NCBI RefSeq assembly: GCF_025685575.1
Contig: NZ_JAGSYD010000003.1
Span: 372,001-436,000 of the forward strand
DNA from: Granulicella cerasi
GTDB taxonomy: Bacteria; Acidobacteriota; Terriglobia; Terriglobales; Acidobacteriaceae
DNA: 64,000 bases
Direction: 5' to 3'
The first letter of the stretch is position 1. Each line of letters opens with the position of its first letter. A program made the translations under genes and the position numbers. This document shows, piece after piece, positions 7,797 to 18,304 of the stretch. The notes under the pieces are model-generated. The model worked only from the letters and a program-made list of their open reading frames with translations, was not told the DNA's origin and did not search any database.

Positions 7797-8878
7797 TTCG
7801 ATAAAGCAGCAGCGTCCGCAGCCTTCTCCGCGTCCGACCGCACACGCATCGTCGGGAACGCCTCCGGAAACCGCTCGCGCACGAACGCGATCATCTTCTC
7901 GCGCACATCGCAGCGCAGGTCGAAGTTCTTGCTCGAGTCCGTCGAACTCATCAGGCAGCGAAGCTCCATCGTGCGCTCGCTCAGGTTCGTCACCTGCAAC
8001 CCCAGCACCTTGCCGTCCCATAGCGGCGACGCCCTCACCACGCGTTCCAACTCCTCGCGCAGCGCATCGACCGATACCGTGTAATCCACGTAGAGAAACG
8101 CCGTGCCCATGATGTCCGAACTCTCGCGCGTCCAGTTCTGAAACGTGTTTTCGATGAAGTAGCTCAACGGCACGATCAGTCGCCGCAGGTCCCAGATCTT
8201 CACCACGACATACGTCGTCGTGATCTCTTCGATGCGCCCCCACTCACCTTGCACGATCACCACATCGTCCAGACGAATCGGCTCGGTCATCGCAATCTGC
8301 ATGCCAGCGAGGAAGTTCGACGCCGTGGACTTCGCCGCCGTCGCCAGCAGCAACGAAGCCACACCGGCAGACGCCAGCAAACCGGATCCATACTGCCAGA
8401 TGCGCGGATTCTTGAAGGTCCACAGCAGCGCTCCCGCCGTCAGCACAATGACCAGGCCGATGGCCGTGCGCCGAAACACCTGAAACTGCGTATGCATCCG
8501 CCGCGCGCGCACATTGTTCTGCGCATTCAGATCGAACTTCCGCAGGAATAGCCGTTCCAACACATAGACGCAACCCACCGCGAACCAGCCCACCGAAACA
8601 ACCGTCGCCATCAGCAGCCCGTGGTGAATCGACGCCTCAATTTTGTCCGGCATCGCTGGGAGCAACGGCAGCGTGATCGAAACGCACGATAAAAGGAAGA
8701 TCACACGCGCTGGTCGCCCAAGGTGCGTCTGTATCCCCAGCCCCAGGCCAACGCTCTGCGCTTCCTTGCGACGCAACAGCCGAAACAACACATAATGCAC
8801 GACGTTCGCCAGCACGATCGCTGCGCAAAAAACGAACAGCACAAGAAACCAGCGGTGCTGGAAGTGGATTCCGAGCAT
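7793..8878 (-). CDS. MscS-family mechanosensitive ion channel
   Basis: Inner-membrane channel that opens under membrane tension. Hydrophobic helices lie at about residues 10-35, 58-75, 85-110 and 135-155. The pore-lining helix with Gly/Ala packing (GSGLLASAGVASLLLATAAKSTASNFLAGMQIAM, about 165-200) runs into the beta domain with EPIRLDDVVIVQGEWGRIEEITTTYVVVKIWDLRRLIVPLSYF, the classic MscS signature. C-terminal alpha/beta domain is present. ATG at 8878 has GGGAGGT about 5 nt upstream; a GTG at 8884 is possible. 361 aa, intermediate between small MscS and MscK-like forms. Confidence 0.92.
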   Translation of the reverse strand: MLGIHFQHRWFLVLFVFCAAIVLANVVHYVLFRLLRRKEAQSVGLGLGIQTHLGRPARVIFLLSCVSITLPLLPAMPDKIEASIHHGLLMATVVSVGWFAVGCVYVLERLFLRKFDLNAQNNVRARRMHTQFQVFRRTAIGLVIVLTAGALLWTFKNPRIWQYGSGLLASAGVASLLLATAAKSTASNFLAGMQIAMTEPIRLDDVVIVQGEWGRIEEITTTYVVVKIWDLRRLIVPLSYFIENTFQNWTRESSDIMGTAFLYVDYTVSVDALREELERVVRASPLWDGKVLGLQVTNLSERTMELRCLMSSTDSSKNFDLRCDVREKMIAFVRERFPEAFPTMRVRSDAEKAADAAALSN

Positions 8879-9010
8879 CCACACCTCCCAAATTCATTGT
8901 TGTGTTTGGCCCCTGAAACACGCCGCCGGTCGCGCGCAACGCCCGCTCCTCTGCTTAGAGCCGAGAACCGCGCTATCGGCTGCCTGCGACCTTCGCCCGC
9001 GCGCGACATC

Positions 9011-9016
9011 TATACT
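9011..9016 (+). promoter_or_regulatory. -10-like hexamer for leaderless moxR-like gene
   Basis: TATACT ends 7 nt before the ATG at 9024. No ribosome-binding site lies between. No clear -35 at 17 bp. Confidence 0.4.
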
Positions 9017-9023
9017 TGTACCT

Positions 9024-10589
<1,566 letters not shown>

Positions 10590-10610
10590 ACCGCAAGCAA
10601 GTAACGACGA

Positions 10611-10637
10611 GAGGCTCCTACGGGAGCCTCTTCTCTT
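10611..10637 (+). terminator. intrinsic terminator after the AAA+ gene
   Basis: GAGGCTCC (10611-10618) pairs with GGAGCCTC (10623-10630) around TACG, then TTCTCTTT. Confidence 0.8.
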
Positions 10638-10715
10638 TGTCTCAATTCTGGCACTCTGTTGCGTCACTCAAAGCTCGCCACCCAGAACTCATCACTCGAA
10701 TCAGCACCACAGGCG

Positions 10716-10721
10716 TATGCT
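10716..10721 (+). promoter_or_regulatory. -10-like hexamer for leaderless alginate lyase gene
   Basis: TATGCT ends 6 nt (TCCCCC) before the ATG at 10728. No Shine-Dalgarno. Confidence 0.35.
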
Positions 10722-10727
10722 TCCCCC

Positions 10728-11801
10728 ATGCGCCTCGCCGTTGCCACAGCACTTCTTCTCGCGACCACCACCGCCCACGCGCTCGACACCAAAGCCTCGC
10801 TCGTCGATGTGCCAAAGCAGTCCGCGATCATTGCGAAGAACGCCGCGCTTGCGCCCGTGCTCGCCAAGCTCTACCGCTGCTCTGCATCAACGCTCATCCC
10901 CGCACCCACCGGCCGCATGGAGATCCCACGCCACTACCTCAACGGCTCCAGCGGCCCCGTCAACCCCGCCGAGCATGAAGCTACCGAACTCTACGTCCAC
11001 TTCGAAACCCGCGTCACCGCTGGCGCAAACCGCTTCCTCGCCACCGGCGACGATGCCGAAGCTCAATGCGCGATCGCACAGCTAGACGCATGGGCCAAAG
11101 GCAATACACTCACCGACTACGATCCGCGCGAGAGTTCGCAAGCCTGGTATCAGTCCGAGTGGACGCTCGCCTCCGCCGGCGTCGCGATGACCGTGCTCGT
11201 CAACGATCCGAAGCTCGATCCCGCCGCCACCGCGCGCATCATTGCATGGCTCGACAAAGCCGCGCACAAGCTCATCGATTTCGAGCGCCCCGGCCGCGAC
11301 ACGAACAACCATCACTACTGGCGTGCGCAGGCCGCGACCTCCATCGGCATCCTCGCCAACGATCGCAAGCTCTATAGCTTCGGCATCGACGCCTACAAGA
11401 ACGCCATCGCCGAGATCGACCAGCGCGGCGCGTTCCCGCAGGAGATGGCGCGCCACGAGAACGCGATCCACTACCAAGCCTTCGCGCTGCAACCGTTGCT
11501 CATCATCGCGCAACTCGCATCACGCCAAGGCGATGATCTCTTCACCTACTCCGCGCATGGCCGCACAGTGCGCGATGCCATCGTCTTTCTCGGCAAGGCC
11601 GTAGACGATCCCACGCTCGTCAAGCCGTACACCGACGACGTGCAGAAGCTCGACATCAAGCCGGGCGATATGAGTGCCACCGCCTTCTTCGTGCAGCGAT
11701 TTGGCACCGCAGGCTTGCCACCTGCTATCGCGCACGCAGCCACCACGCCGTCGTTCGTCACACGCGTCGGCGGCAACCTCCAACTTTTCACCGCAAAGTA
11801 G
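10728..11801 (+). CDS. secreted alginate lyase, PL5 (AlgL) family
   Basis: Predicted periplasmic/secreted lyase cleaving mannuronate-rich polyuronates by beta-elimination. A signal peptide (MRLAVATALLLATTTAHA) covers residues 1-18. The alpha/alpha barrel shows the PL5 active-site string DTNNHHYWRAQAA near residue 195 (Asn-His, as in AlgL NNHSYW) and GAFPQEMARHENAIHYQAFALQPLLIIA near 245 (candidate catalytic Tyr, and Arg). Length 357 aa fits AlgL. Start at 10728 is set by the signal peptide; an earlier in-frame start at 10659 would bury it. The usual AlgL neighbours (alginate synthesis genes) are not here, so a scavenging role is equally possible. Substrate is inferred from family only. Confidence 0.85.
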   Translation: MRLAVATALLLATTTAHALDTKASLVDVPKQSAIIAKNAALAPVLAKLYRCSASTLIPAPTGRMEIPRHYLNGSSGPVNPAEHEATELYVHFETRVTAGANRFLATGDDAEAQCAIAQLDAWAKGNTLTDYDPRESSQAWYQSEWTLASAGVAMTVLVNDPKLDPAATARIIAWLDKAAHKLIDFERPGRDTNNHHYWRAQAATSIGILANDRKLYSFGIDAYKNAIAEIDQRGAFPQEMARHENAIHYQAFALQPLLIIAQLASRQGDDLFTYSAHGRTVRDAIVFLGKAVDDPTLVKPYTDDVQKLDIKPGDMSATAFFVQRFGTAGLPPAIAHAATTPSFVTRVGGNLQLFTAK

Positions 11802-11881
11802 GTACGCCACGCTCTGGGGCAAGGACGACGTCAACCGCGACGCAAGCATCGCTAGTCTTCCGCGCAAAAAGGTGAAGCGGC

Positions 11882-12646
11882 TTATCGCCGCTTCGCCACC
11901 CACTCTACTGCGTGCTTCACCATGTCTTCATGACCCGGCGTCTGCTCGGGGTGCGGTGAGATCACGAACACGCGACCGCTGCCGAACTGCCCACTCGCCA
12001 TCGCTGTGGTGCCGACCATCACGCCATGCGGCGCGCCCTTCAGCGCCACTTCGCTGTCGAACTGCGCGACCATCGTGTACGGCGGCAAGTCCTTCGCATC
12101 ATCCGGCGCCAGCAGCGGCCCCTGGTGATACATCACGATTGGCTTGTTCTTCGTCTGGCCATCCTGCTCCATGCCCACGCGCGAATAGCCAAGCTCTACA
12201 TCACCACGACCACGCGCCCAGTGTTCACGATCCACCACACGCGCGTTCAATATCTTCAGCTGATAATCCTTGTCCGACGCCGCGAGGTACGCGCCTGCGC
12301 AGATGCCCAGGTAACCACCGCCATTGCGCACGAACTCGCGAATCGCTTCGCGGCCTTCAGGCTGCAACTGCTCGGCCTGCGACTTCGATCCGCCGCCGCC
12401 CTGCACGATCACGTCAAAGTCCTTCAACGCACCCGCACGAATCTGTTCAGCGGTCACGTTCGCAAGCTGAAAGTGAATCGTGTCATCCCCGAAGACGCGT
12501 GCGAAATCACGCGGTGTACGTGGGCTCCCCTTGTCGTCGTAGACCGCTACGCGGATCGGTTTGGTCTCCGGCTTTGCGGCCTCCTGCGCCATAGACACGG
12601 TCGTAAAAGCGCTCAGCGCAAACAGTACGCCCCTGGTCCAATTCAT
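11882..12646 (-). CDS. exported BPL_N-domain protein (class I glutamine-amidotransferase-like fold)
   Basis: 254 aa with an N-terminal signal peptide (MNWTRGVLFALSAFTTVSMA). The remaining body is the Rossmann-like domain found at the N-terminus of some biotin-protein ligases. It contains VIVQGGGGSKSQ (about residue 80), FVRNGGGYLGICAGAYLA (about 108-125, with a Cys at the nucleophile elbow) and a distal His in FVISPHPEQTPGHEDMV. Its catalytic role outside the cytoplasm is unknown; the Cys/His pair suggests hydrolase-like chemistry, but this is inference. Divergent from the methyltransferase across a 122-bp gap. Confidence 0.75.
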   Translation of the reverse strand: MNWTRGVLFALSAFTTVSMAQEAAKPETKPIRVAVYDDKGSPRTPRDFARVFGDDTIHFQLANVTAEQIRAGALKDFDVIVQGGGGSKSQAEQLQPEGREAIREFVRNGGGYLGICAGAYLAASDKDYQLKILNARVVDREHWARGRGDVELGYSRVGMEQDGQTKNKPIVMYHQGPLLAPDDAKDLPPYTMVAQFDSEVALKGAPHGVMVGTTAMASGQFGSGRVFVISPHPEQTPGHEDMVKHAVEWVAKRR

Positions 12647-12756
12647 CGACACACACCATCCTTGCTTCGGTTGATTGCCTCCTACTGTACGCGTAAGCGC
12701 TGCGGATGCGCTCATTGATACTGCTTATACTCACACCGCTATCCATACCGAACTCT

Positions 12757-12762
12757 TATACT
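12757..12762 (+). promoter_or_regulatory. -10-like hexamer for leaderless methyltransferase gene
   Basis: TATACT ends exactly 6 nt before the ATG at 12769; no Shine-Dalgarno. Confidence 0.4.
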
Positions 12763-12768
12763 CGCCTC

Positions 12769-13443
12769 ATGGAACAGAATCGCTCATTCGACGTCTTCGA
12801 AGCCACAGCCGCCAACTACGATCGCGAGCGTATGAAGCTTATTCCCGGCCACCAGCGCCTGTACGCCGCCGCGCTCTCGCTGATCCCGCCCGCTGCGAAG
12901 ACCATCGTGGATCTCGGCGCCGGCACCGGTCTTTTCTCCGCGATGGTGCACCGCGCGTTGCCGAACGCACAGCTCCACATGATCGACTTCTCGCCGCGCA
13001 TGCTTGAGCAAGCCCGCGAACGTCTCGGCGATGCCGACAACCTGCGCTACATCACCGCAGACTATAGCGCCGATCCGCTACCTTCGTCCGCTTGCGCCGT
13101 CGTCTCCTCCATGTCGATCCACCACCTTGACGACGAGGCGAAGCAGAGGCTCTTCGCGCGCATTTACGAGACGCTCAAGCCCCATGGCGTCTTCATAAAC
13201 GTCGACCACATCGCCGGCCACACGCCGGAGCTGGAAGCGATCTACCAGCAACGCTGGCTCACGGCCATCCGTGCCGAAGGCGCCACCGAGCAGCAGGTCA
13301 GCGACTCGCTGTATCGCCAGCAGGAAGACCGTCGCGTCTCCATTGCCACACAGCTTCAGTGGATGCGTGACGCAGGCTTTGCGCATGTAGACTGCTGGCA
13401 CAAGGACAACTCCTTCGCGGTGCTATGCGGTACACGTCTCTAA
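12769..13443 (+). CDS. class I SAM-dependent methyltransferase
   Basis: 224 aa Rossmann-fold methyltransferase. Motif I is TIVDLGAGTGLFSAMV (about residues 44-59); motif II is LHMIDFSPRMLEQARERLG, whose Asp binds the SAM ribose; a later SSMSIHHLDDEAKQRLFARIYETLKPHGVFINVDH segment matches the UbiE/Methyltransf_25 group. Substrate unknown. Start at 12769 (MEQNRSFDVFE) is preferred: it gives the usual short N-terminal helix and has TATACT 6 nt upstream. Its 3' end overlaps the next gene by 19 nt, suggesting translational coupling. Confidence 0.85.
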   Translation: MEQNRSFDVFEATAANYDRERMKLIPGHQRLYAAALSLIPPAAKTIVDLGAGTGLFSAMVHRALPNAQLHMIDFSPRMLEQARERLGDADNLRYITADYSADPLPSSACAVVSSMSIHHLDDEAKQRLFARIYETLKPHGVFINVDHIAGHTPELEAIYQQRWLTAIRAEGATEQQVSDSLYRQQEDRRVSIATQLQWMRDAGFAHVDCWHKDNSFAVLCGTRL

Positions 13444-14060
13444 AGTTCATCCTCTGCGGTGCGCTGCTGATGCCCTTGGCCAGCAGCGCGCAACAGCCAC
13501 TTGCTCAAGGGCTGGGACGGCATGAGGGCACGGATGCCGAAAGCGGCATTCGTTATGTGCGCATATCCATGAACGGCGCGTTGACGAAACCGACAGATCC
13601 GCCCATCACCACACATCCGGCCGCTGAGCCCAACGAGCAGCTGCCGACGCTCGTCGGCGAATGCTCCGTAACGCCGCAGGGTAAGGCGCACTTCGATCTG
13701 TTCCTCAATGCGGGCGGTGTTGCAGATCCCGGCTTCGTCCCGCCGTGGAAACCGACCGCCGCACATCCTGTCCAGCCGCCTCCGCAAAAGACCATGCTGA
13801 CGCTCGAATTTCTGGGCTATCGCAAGGTGAAGCCAGTTGCCCGACAGTTCGAGAAGCTACGCAGCGCTCCCGGCGAGTTCCGCTACCTGAGTCCGGGCAT
13901 ACACTCGGCGAACCTCGAAGAGATCAACTTTTACTTCCTCTACCTGAGGGCTCTGCCCACGCTGCGCGCCTCCAACCAGGACTTCGCCGTGGACTTTGCC
14001 GTCACCGACTGGCTGAACCAGCTTGCCAAAGAGCCGCTGTGCGGTAACTTTCATTTCTAG
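13425..14060 (+). CDS. exported protein of unknown function
   Basis: 211 aa starting with a signal peptide (MRYTSLKFILCGALLMPLASSAQ, about residues 1-23), so periplasmic or secreted. No catalytic motif recognised. The mature part is Pro-rich around residues 55-70 and 105-125, and has two Cys (in the GECSV segment and near the C-terminus, in LCGNFHF) that could form a disulfide. It overlaps the methyltransferase gene by 19 nt and is probably co-transcribed with it. I do not recognise the family. Confidence 0.7.
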   Translation: MRYTSLKFILCGALLMPLASSAQQPLAQGLGRHEGTDAESGIRYVRISMNGALTKPTDPPITTHPAAEPNEQLPTLVGECSVTPQGKAHFDLFLNAGGVADPGFVPPWKPTAAHPVQPPPQKTMLTLEFLGYRKVKPVARQFEKLRSAPGEFRYLSPGIHSANLEEINFYFLYLRALPTLRASNQDFAVDFAVTDWLNQLAKEPLCGNFHF

Positions 14061-14206
14061 AGCATGTTGCATCGCGCAAAGACAGATTTCATCGCGTAGA
14101 TTTTTCGGAAATCATTCATCACTCTTTGCTTGACGATCCACTCTGTGCGGGAGGAAGCTTGTGCGTCTTCCTAACAGCAACTTCCCCTGTACCGAGGTTT
14201 CACTTC

Positions 14207-16732
14207 ATGCGTCTTTCCCTGCGCTCTCTCCTGCCGCTGGCACTTACAGCGACCGCTATCACTCTCACCGGCTGCTCTCTTGGCTCTATGCAACAGTCCG
14301 GCTCGCTCAGCACGCAGAGCGGCTCGATCCAGCTGACAGGCAGCGCCCACGGTGGCCAGCAGCCTATCTATAACGCAGTGGTGCGCCTCTACTCCGTAGG
14401 CTCGGGCGGTTACGGCACAGGGTCCACGCTGCTCGCGACCTCGGCGAACTCGGATAGCGCAGGCGGCTTCTCCTTCACGAAGCTCACGACCACAGGTGGC
14501 GTGATCAGCTCCGGTGCAACGCCAAGCTGGCAGTGCCCCGCTTCGGGCGATCCGCTGATCTACATCACCGCCGTCGGCGGCAACACGCAGGGAACGGGAA
14601 CGACCTCGACTAACAACGCCGCCTCGGTCATGATGGCTGCCATCGGCGCCTGCTCGACGGTGAGCGCCAACACCTTCGTCTCCTTGAACGAGGTCAGCAC
14701 GGTCGGCAGCGTCTTCGCACTCGGCCAGTACATCAACCCCGGCAGCAACACCACGCCGGGCAGCTTTACCGTAGGCGCACCGAGCGGCACGCAAGCCCAG
14801 CTTGGCCTGAAGAACGCTGCAGCCAGCATCGGTAACCTCGTCAACATCGCGGGCGGCCAGGCGATCACCTCGCAGACCTTTGGCTCTACCGGCGGCGTCG
14901 GCACCGGCACCGTCAGCGTGACGGCTACGCCTGAGTCCGCGAAGATCAACACGATCGCGAACATCCTCGCTGCGTGCATCAACACCACCAGCGCCAGCAG
15001 CGTGCAGTGCGTCGACCTCTTCAACAACGCACTCCCTGCGCAGCAGGCCAGCTACACCAGCCAGCCTTCGGCGACCTTCACCACGGCCATCGACACGCTG
15101 CAGGCCGCGTACTACATGGCGACTAACCCAGCGAGCCTCGGCACCTTTGTCTCCTGCGGCACGAACCCCTCGGCCACCACGACGATGGGCTGCCTCTACA
15201 GCCTCTCTTCGAGCACCCCGCCGTTCCAACCCGTTGTCTCCGCGCAGCCTTCGGACTGGACTCTCGGCGTCACTTACACCGCGAGCGGCTCTTGCTCCGC
15301 AGGTGGAGCCTTCTTCGCCGGCCCCACGAAGACCTCCATCGATGCGAGCGGCAATATCTGGATCATCAACGCAGTCTCGGCCGTGTCCGCCAGTGGCATC
15401 TATGCCAACCTGGTCGAGCTTTCGCCGACCGGCTCGCCGCTGCTCTGCCTTGGCTCGTCCACCAACGGCCGTGGTCTTACGATTGACCCCACCGGCAACG
15501 TCTGGGCGAGCTTCAACACGACCAACGGCATCTACGAGCTCCCCGCTGGCGGCTCTGCACTGGTGAACTGGAGCACCACCGCATCCAACGGCACAGCTTA
15601 CGCACCGTACACCATCACCTCCGACGGTGTAGGCAACATCTACTTCACGAACATCGGAACCGGCGGCCAGCTCTTGCAGTTCGCGGCTCCGATGACGAAC
15701 ACCACACCGTACGCGGCAACCCTGCAGACCGCCGGAACCAGCGGCTTCAACAGCACGACCAGCACGACGACGAACTACAGCGCCATCGACCCGCAGAACC
15801 GCGTCTGGGTTCAGCAGAGCACGACTACGGCGACGTATCAGAGCACCTACACGGCCAGCAGCAACACCGCGACCGTCAGCTCTTACGCGGTTTCCTACAC
15901 CGGCGGCCAGTACGCCACGGTCACCTTCCAGGCGCCGAACACCTTCACCGCAGGACAGCGCGTGGTGCTCTCAGGCCTCTCCACCTCCGGTGCCACCAGC
16001 GCTGGCTTGAACTCGGCTCTGCTCGTACTGCCCGGCGTCACCTCCACGAGCTTCCAGGCGCTCATCCCCTACACCGCGTCGATCGCCTCCACGACCGACA
16101 CCGGCGTAGCCACAGCGCAGACCTACGGCTTCTTCAAATACACGCCTCCGACGACCGCCTACGGCCTGGCGCTGGACTCCAATAATTACGCCTACACCGG
16201 TACTACCTGCTGCGGCACCAGCACCACGTCCTATAAGGAACTGGTCAAGATCACCCCGACCGGCAGCACCAGCACGTCGGTTTCGGCTTCGACACAGTAC
16301 CTCGGCGGTATGAACGGCATCCGCTCAGTCGCCCTCGACGGCGCCGCAAACGTCTGGGTCGGCAACGAGTTCTCCTCCACCGGCACCCAGACCTCGCTGG
16401 TGAACTTCCCCATCTCCGAGATCGCCACCGCAGGCAGCGGCACCACCGCGACCTTCACGGCGCTTTCGCCCACCGGCACCACCCTCGCAGCCAGCGCCTG
16501 CACGACCAGCGTCGGCTGCCCCACCGGCGGTGGCTTCATCAAGAATGACTTCCAGGAAGTCCGCGACATCGGCATCGATCCCTCCGGCAACGTCTGGGTG
16601 CTCAACACCGGCACGGAAGTCTCCGCGTACGCCGGCACCACCGTCACCGAGATCGTCGGTGCCGCAGTTCCGACCGTCACCCCGCTTTCCGTGGCCGCCG
16701 CTACGGGCAAGCTGGCCTCCAAACCCCAGTAA
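14207..16732 (+). CDS. large Ser/Thr/Gly-rich lipoprotein with beta-propeller-like repeats, copy A
   Basis: 841 aa. The N-terminus MRLSLRSLLPLALTATAITLTGC ends in a lipobox (LTGC), so the mature protein should be lipid-anchored. Residues about 35-90 resemble a carboxypeptidase-regulatory-like fold (AHGGQQPIYNAVVRLYSVG ... GGFSF). The C-terminal half has repeated GNIW-, GNVW- and GNIYF-containing strands (for example DASGNIWIINAV, DPTGNVWASF, DPSGNVWVLNTG), as in NHL/SMP-30-type propeller blades. ATG at 14207 follows GAGGT by 8 nt; in-frame codons from 14126 lack a signal. Related to the lipoprotein at 18305; they flank the VWA gene. Role unknown, probably cell-surface. Confidence 0.8.
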   Translation: MRLSLRSLLPLALTATAITLTGCSLGSMQQSGSLSTQSGSIQLTGSAHGGQQPIYNAVVRLYSVGSGGYGTGSTLLATSANSDSAGGFSFTKLTTTGGVISSGATPSWQCPASGDPLIYITAVGGNTQGTGTTSTNNAASVMMAAIGACSTVSANTFVSLNEVSTVGSVFALGQYINPGSNTTPGSFTVGAPSGTQAQLGLKNAAASIGNLVNIAGGQAITSQTFGSTGGVGTGTVSVTATPESAKINTIANILAACINTTSASSVQCVDLFNNALPAQQASYTSQPSATFTTAIDTLQAAYYMATNPASLGTFVSCGTNPSATTTMGCLYSLSSSTPPFQPVVSAQPSDWTLGVTYTASGSCSAGGAFFAGPTKTSIDASGNIWIINAVSAVSASGIYANLVELSPTGSPLLCLGSSTNGRGLTIDPTGNVWASFNTTNGIYELPAGGSALVNWSTTASNGTAYAPYTITSDGVGNIYFTNIGTGGQLLQFAAPMTNTTPYAATLQTAGTSGFNSTTSTTTNYSAIDPQNRVWVQQSTTTATYQSTYTASSNTATVSSYAVSYTGGQYATVTFQAPNTFTAGQRVVLSGLSTSGATSAGLNSALLVLPGVTSTSFQALIPYTASIASTTDTGVATAQTYGFFKYTPPTTAYGLALDSNNYAYTGTTCCGTSTTSYKELVKITPTGSTSTSVSASTQYLGGMNGIRSVALDGAANVWVGNEFSSTGTQTSLVNFPISEIATAGSGTTATFTALSPTGTTLAASACTTSVGCPTGGGFIKNDFQEVRDIGIDPSGNVWVLNTGTEVSAYAGTTVTEIVGAAVPTVTPLSVAAATGKLASKPQ

Positions 16733-16748
16733 CCTCAGACCTCGCACA

Positions 16749-16779
16749 CGAAACCCCGCTTCGGCGGGGTTTCGCTTTT
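16749..16779 (+). terminator. intrinsic terminator after lipoprotein A
   Basis: CGAAACCCCGC pairs with GCGGGGTTTCG around a TTCG tetraloop, then CTTTT. Confidence 0.9.
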
Positions 16780-16844
16780 GCCGTGCGCATCGCATCTGCG
16801 GCACCGACATCTATATGCTTAACAACAGAGGGAGCCGCCACGCC

Positions 16845-18071
<1,227 letters not shown>

Positions 18072-18096
18072 TCGTTCTCCATTGAAATCCGAAAAG

Positions 18097-18168
18097 GCTC
18101 TCATAGGGTCGCTGGACAGCGAACTACATCGCGCGGCGACTCAATAAAATGAGAGCTTTTTTATTTTT
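18097..18168 (+). terminator. branched (three-helix) RNA element ending in a T-tract
   Basis: A closing stem GCTCTCAT (18097-18104) / ATGAGAGC (18149-18156) encloses two hairpins: TCGCT/AGCGA (18109-18122) and TCGC/GCGA (18129-18139). Directly after comes TTTTTTATTTTT (18157-18168). It ends the VWA transcript, but the branched fold is unusual for a simple terminator, so it may be a ligand- or protein-sensing element ahead of the lipoprotein gene. Confidence 0.55.
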
Positions 18169-18304
18169 CAGGATTTATTTCCGGCGTAAGGCGATATCTT
18201 ACTCGCAACAAGCATCATATTTGTCACCAAGCATTTTTGTTCGCCGATGGATTTTCTGTCGGTGTGTCTGGGCTATTCAGAATTTTTCTCCTCAGGGGAC
18301 CGTA

